DNA of 64,000 nt from Pseudomonas sp. Bout1. GTDB taxonomy: Bacteria > Pseudomonadota > Gammaproteobacteria > Pseudomonadales > Pseudomonadaceae. The notes below the pieces were generated by a model. It made no database searches and was not told the origin of the DNA. It worked only from the letters and a program-made list of their open reading frames with translations. Shown here in pieces: positions 62,211 to 64,000 of this stretch. Made by a program: the position numbers and the translations under genes. Position 1 is the first letter of the stretch, and each line of letters opens with the position of its first letter. The stretch is from assembly GCF_034314165.1 (NCBI RefSeq), contig NZ_JAVIWK010000001.1:1131001-1195000 (forward strand). Direction: 5' to 3'.

Positions 62211-62310
62211 TGTAGGAGCAAGCTTGCTCGCGAAAATCGTTAACGATAACGCGTGCAGTCTGGATAAACGCGGTGCCTTTGCGTTTTTCGCGAGCAAGCT
62301 CGCTCCTACA
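62211..62310. repeat. REPIN of a second type (TGTAGGAGCAAGCTTGCTCG)
   Basis: The arms 62211-62236 and 62284-62310 are inverted copies (TGTAGGAGC, AAGCTTGCTCGCGAAAA). A perfect palindrome ATCGTTAACGAT (62237-62248) lies next to the left arm. It occupies the bamB-der gap and differs in sequence from the 48.6 kb REPIN. Confidence 0.85.
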
Positions 62311-62376
62311 GTCGAGCACCAGCCGCTGCCTTGCAGCGGCTTTTGTATTTTCTGAAATAACGAAGTGGAGAGCCGC

Positions 62377-63846
62377 ATGGTTCCCGTAATCGCCCTGGTG
62401 GGCCGACCGAACGTCGGCAAGTCCACCTTGTTCAACCGCCTGACCAGGACTCGCGACGCCATCGTCGGCGACTTGTCCGGTCTGACCCGTGATCGCCAAT
62501 ACGGTGAGGCAAAGTGGCAAGGGCGCTCCTACATTATTGTCGACACCGGTGGTATCTCCGGTGACGAGCATGGCATGGACGAAAAGATGGCCGAGCAGTC
62601 GCTGCTGGCCATTGAAGAAGCTGATGTCGTGTTGTTCCTGGTGGACGCCCGCGCGGGCTACACCGCTGCTGACCAGATGATTGGCGAGCACCTGCGCAAG
62701 CGCAACAAGCGTTCCTACGTGGTGGCCAACAAGATCGACAACATCGATCCTGAAATGGCCCGCGCCGAGTTCAGCCCGATGGGCCTGGGCGACGCGATCC
62801 CGATCGCCGGTGCCCACGGTCGCGGTATCACCCAGATGCTGGAAATCGCCCTGCGCGACTTCCCGCGTGATGACGTGGATGAAGTCGAAGGCGAAGAAGA
62901 GATCGTTGCCGAAGGCGAGGAAGCCAAGCGCATTCCTGGCCCAAGCGAAAAAGACGGTATCAAGATCGCGATCATCGGTCGCCCGAACGTCGGCAAGTCG
63001 ACGCTGGTCAACCGTATGCTCGGTGAAGACCGGGTAATCGTCTACGACGAACCCGGCACCACCCGCGACAGTATCTACATCCCGTTCGAGCGTAACGACG
63101 AGAAGTACACGCTGATCGACACCGCCGGTGTGCGCAAGCGCGGCAAGATCCACGAGGAAGTTGAAAAGTTCTCCGTGGTGAAAACCCTGCAGGCGATCAA
63201 AGACGCCAACGTGGTGATCTTCGTCATGGACGCCCGCGAAGGGGTGGTAGACCACGACCTGAACTTGCTGGGCTTTGCCCTGGAAGCCGGTCGCGCCCTG
63301 GTGATCGCGATCAACAAGTGGGACGGCATGACGCCGAGCGAGCGCGATTTCGTCAAGATCGAACTGCAGCGTCGGCTGTTCTTCGTCGAGTTCGCCGATA
63401 TCCACTTTATCTCGGCACTGCACGGTACCGGCGTGGGCAACCTCTACGCGTCAGTGCAGAACTCGTTCAAGTCTGCGGTCACCCGCTGGCCGACCAACCG
63501 CCTCACCCAGATCCTGGAAGATGCGGTCAGCGAGCACGCGCCACCGATGGTCAACAACCGTCGGATCAAGCTGCGCTACGCTCACTTGGGGGGTGCCAAC
63601 CCGCCGATTATCGTGATCCACGGTAACCAGCTGGAGAAGGTGCCGAAGTCCTACGTGCGTTACCTTGAGAACACCTATCGCCGTGTCTTGAAACTGGTCG
63701 GTACGCCGATCCGTATCGAGTTCAAGGGTGGCGAGAACCCGTACGAAGGCAATAAGAACAGCCTCACCGACCGCCAGGTAAACAAAAAGCGCCGGATGAT
63801 GACGCACCACAAGAAAGCCGACAAAAAGCGCCGCGACAAGCGCTGA
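62377..63846 (+). CDS. der: Ribosome-assembly GTPase Der
   Basis: The 489-residue protein has two GTPase domains in tandem, each with GRPNVGKST (about 8-16 and 200-208), DTGG/DTAG, and NKID/NKWD, then a C-terminal KH-like domain and a Lys/Arg-rich tail. It acts in 50S maturation. GGAG precedes ATG 62377; GTG 62365 is less likely. Confidence 0.97.
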   Translation: MVPVIALVGRPNVGKSTLFNRLTRTRDAIVGDLSGLTRDRQYGEAKWQGRSYIIVDTGGISGDEHGMDEKMAEQSLLAIEEADVVLFLVDARAGYTAADQMIGEHLRKRNKRSYVVANKIDNIDPEMARAEFSPMGLGDAIPIAGAHGRGITQMLEIALRDFPRDDVDEVEGEEEIVAEGEEAKRIPGPSEKDGIKIAIIGRPNVGKSTLVNRMLGEDRVIVYDEPGTTRDSIYIPFERNDEKYTLIDTAGVRKRGKIHEEVEKFSVVKTLQAIKDANVVIFVMDAREGVVDHDLNLLGFALEAGRALVIAINKWDGMTPSERDFVKIELQRRLFFVEFADIHFISALHGTGVGNLYASVQNSFKSAVTRWPTNRLTQILEDAVSEHAPPMVNNRRIKLRYAHLGGANPPIIVIHGNQLEKVPKSYVRYLENTYRRVLKLVGTPIRIEFKGGENPYEGNKNSLTDRQVNKKRRMMTHHKKADKKRRDKR

Positions 63847-63860
63847 TGCTGATCGGTTGA

Positions 63861-63888
63861 AAAAGGGCTCTTTCAGAGCCCTTTTTTT
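63861..63888 (+). terminator. Rho-independent terminator after der
   Basis: AAAAGGGCTC (63861-63870) pairs with GAGCCCTTTT (63876-63885), loop TTTCA, followed by T-run. Confidence 0.93.
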
Positions 63889-63955
63889 GTGCCTGGCGGT
63901 TGACCCTTCGCGGCATGCAGCTTAAAACTTGGGGCTCACCGCAAGGGGCGCACCG

Positions 63956-64000
63956 ATGATCACCAGCAAGCTGCCGAATGTCGGCACCACCATCTTCACC
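63956..64000 (+). CDS. PLP-dependent (methionine-type) aminotransferase, first 15 codons
   Basis: The window ends inside this gene. The 15 visible residues (ITSKLPNVGTTIFT after Met) match the start of the YbdL-like methionine aminotransferases of pseudomonads. Nothing else can be judged; the 67 bases before it show no riboswitch I could support. Confidence 0.6.
   Translation, partial: MITSKLPNVGTTIFT

Noticed and set aside
63889..63955. Possible SAM/SAH riboswitch before the last aminotransferase gene
   Set aside because: Only 67 bases are available and no known aptamer core could be drawn.

Overview
This 64 kb window is chromosomal DNA of a Pseudomonas, most likely of the P. fluorescens group. 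That placement is inference. It rests on the high-GC coding style, the syntenic block iscRSUA-hscBA-fdx-iscX-ndk-rlmN-pilW-rodZ-ispG-hisS-yfgM-bamB-der, the gcd/OprB pair, the bphO-bphP pair and the REP/REPIN elements. No prophage, insertion sequence, rRNA operon or CRISPR array was seen. The left edge cuts a polyamine-type binding-protein gene and the right edge cuts a PLP aminotransferase gene.

Left part (1-16.8 kb). Two paralogous membrane GGDEF/EAL proteins, both with ruined GGDEF motifs and intact EAL motifs, flank a cupredoxin-like gene. The second paralogue sits in a tight run with a DUF3034 protein and a lipoprotein-type truncated haemoglobin. Then come gcd (periplasmic glucose oxidation) and an OprB porin with a perfect 12-bp palindrome upstream. 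These are followed by a pair of unknown small genes, an aminotransferase, a LysR regulator, an orphan amino-acid binding protein and a PAS diguanylate cyclase.

Middle (16.9-39.8 kb). This part is regulatory and accessory. It holds an orphan HigA-like regulator, a PhoD-like phosphatase, mlaA with a small overlapping gene, an OmpR/EnvZ-type pair, an unlisted 58-aa PVQP-repeat protein, and bacteriophytochrome with its haem oxygenase. It continues with a truncated VOC fragment coupled to a cytochrome c, and an AraC/SDR divergent pair. Next is a sialidase-like/membrane protein/LTA-synthase-type operon, divergent from a PmrAB/QseBC-like two-component system; a CTTAGC-N5-CTTAGT direct repeat lies between them. 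Right after the sensor kinase comes an accessory cassette: a colicin E3-type RNase bacteriocin, its cloacin-type immunity protein and a third unknown gene. A gene remnant and a DUF3077-type gene follow. The DUF3077 gene has a structured leader whose 9-bp long-range pairing would hide its ribosome-binding site, and an overlapping leader peptide that could open it. A PH-domain protein, a LysE exporter and tRNA-Leu(CAA) close the section.

Right part (39.9-64 kb). This part is core housekeeping: queA-tgt-yajC-secD-secF (queuosine and Sec translocation), a glycine-zipper protein, suhB, trmJ-cysE, the complete ISC iron-sulfur operon behind tandem IscR-type sites, and the ndk-to-der block.

Start codons were chosen from Shine-Dalgarno sites, family starts and gene overlaps. 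Domain names are recognised from memory of the families; no search was run.
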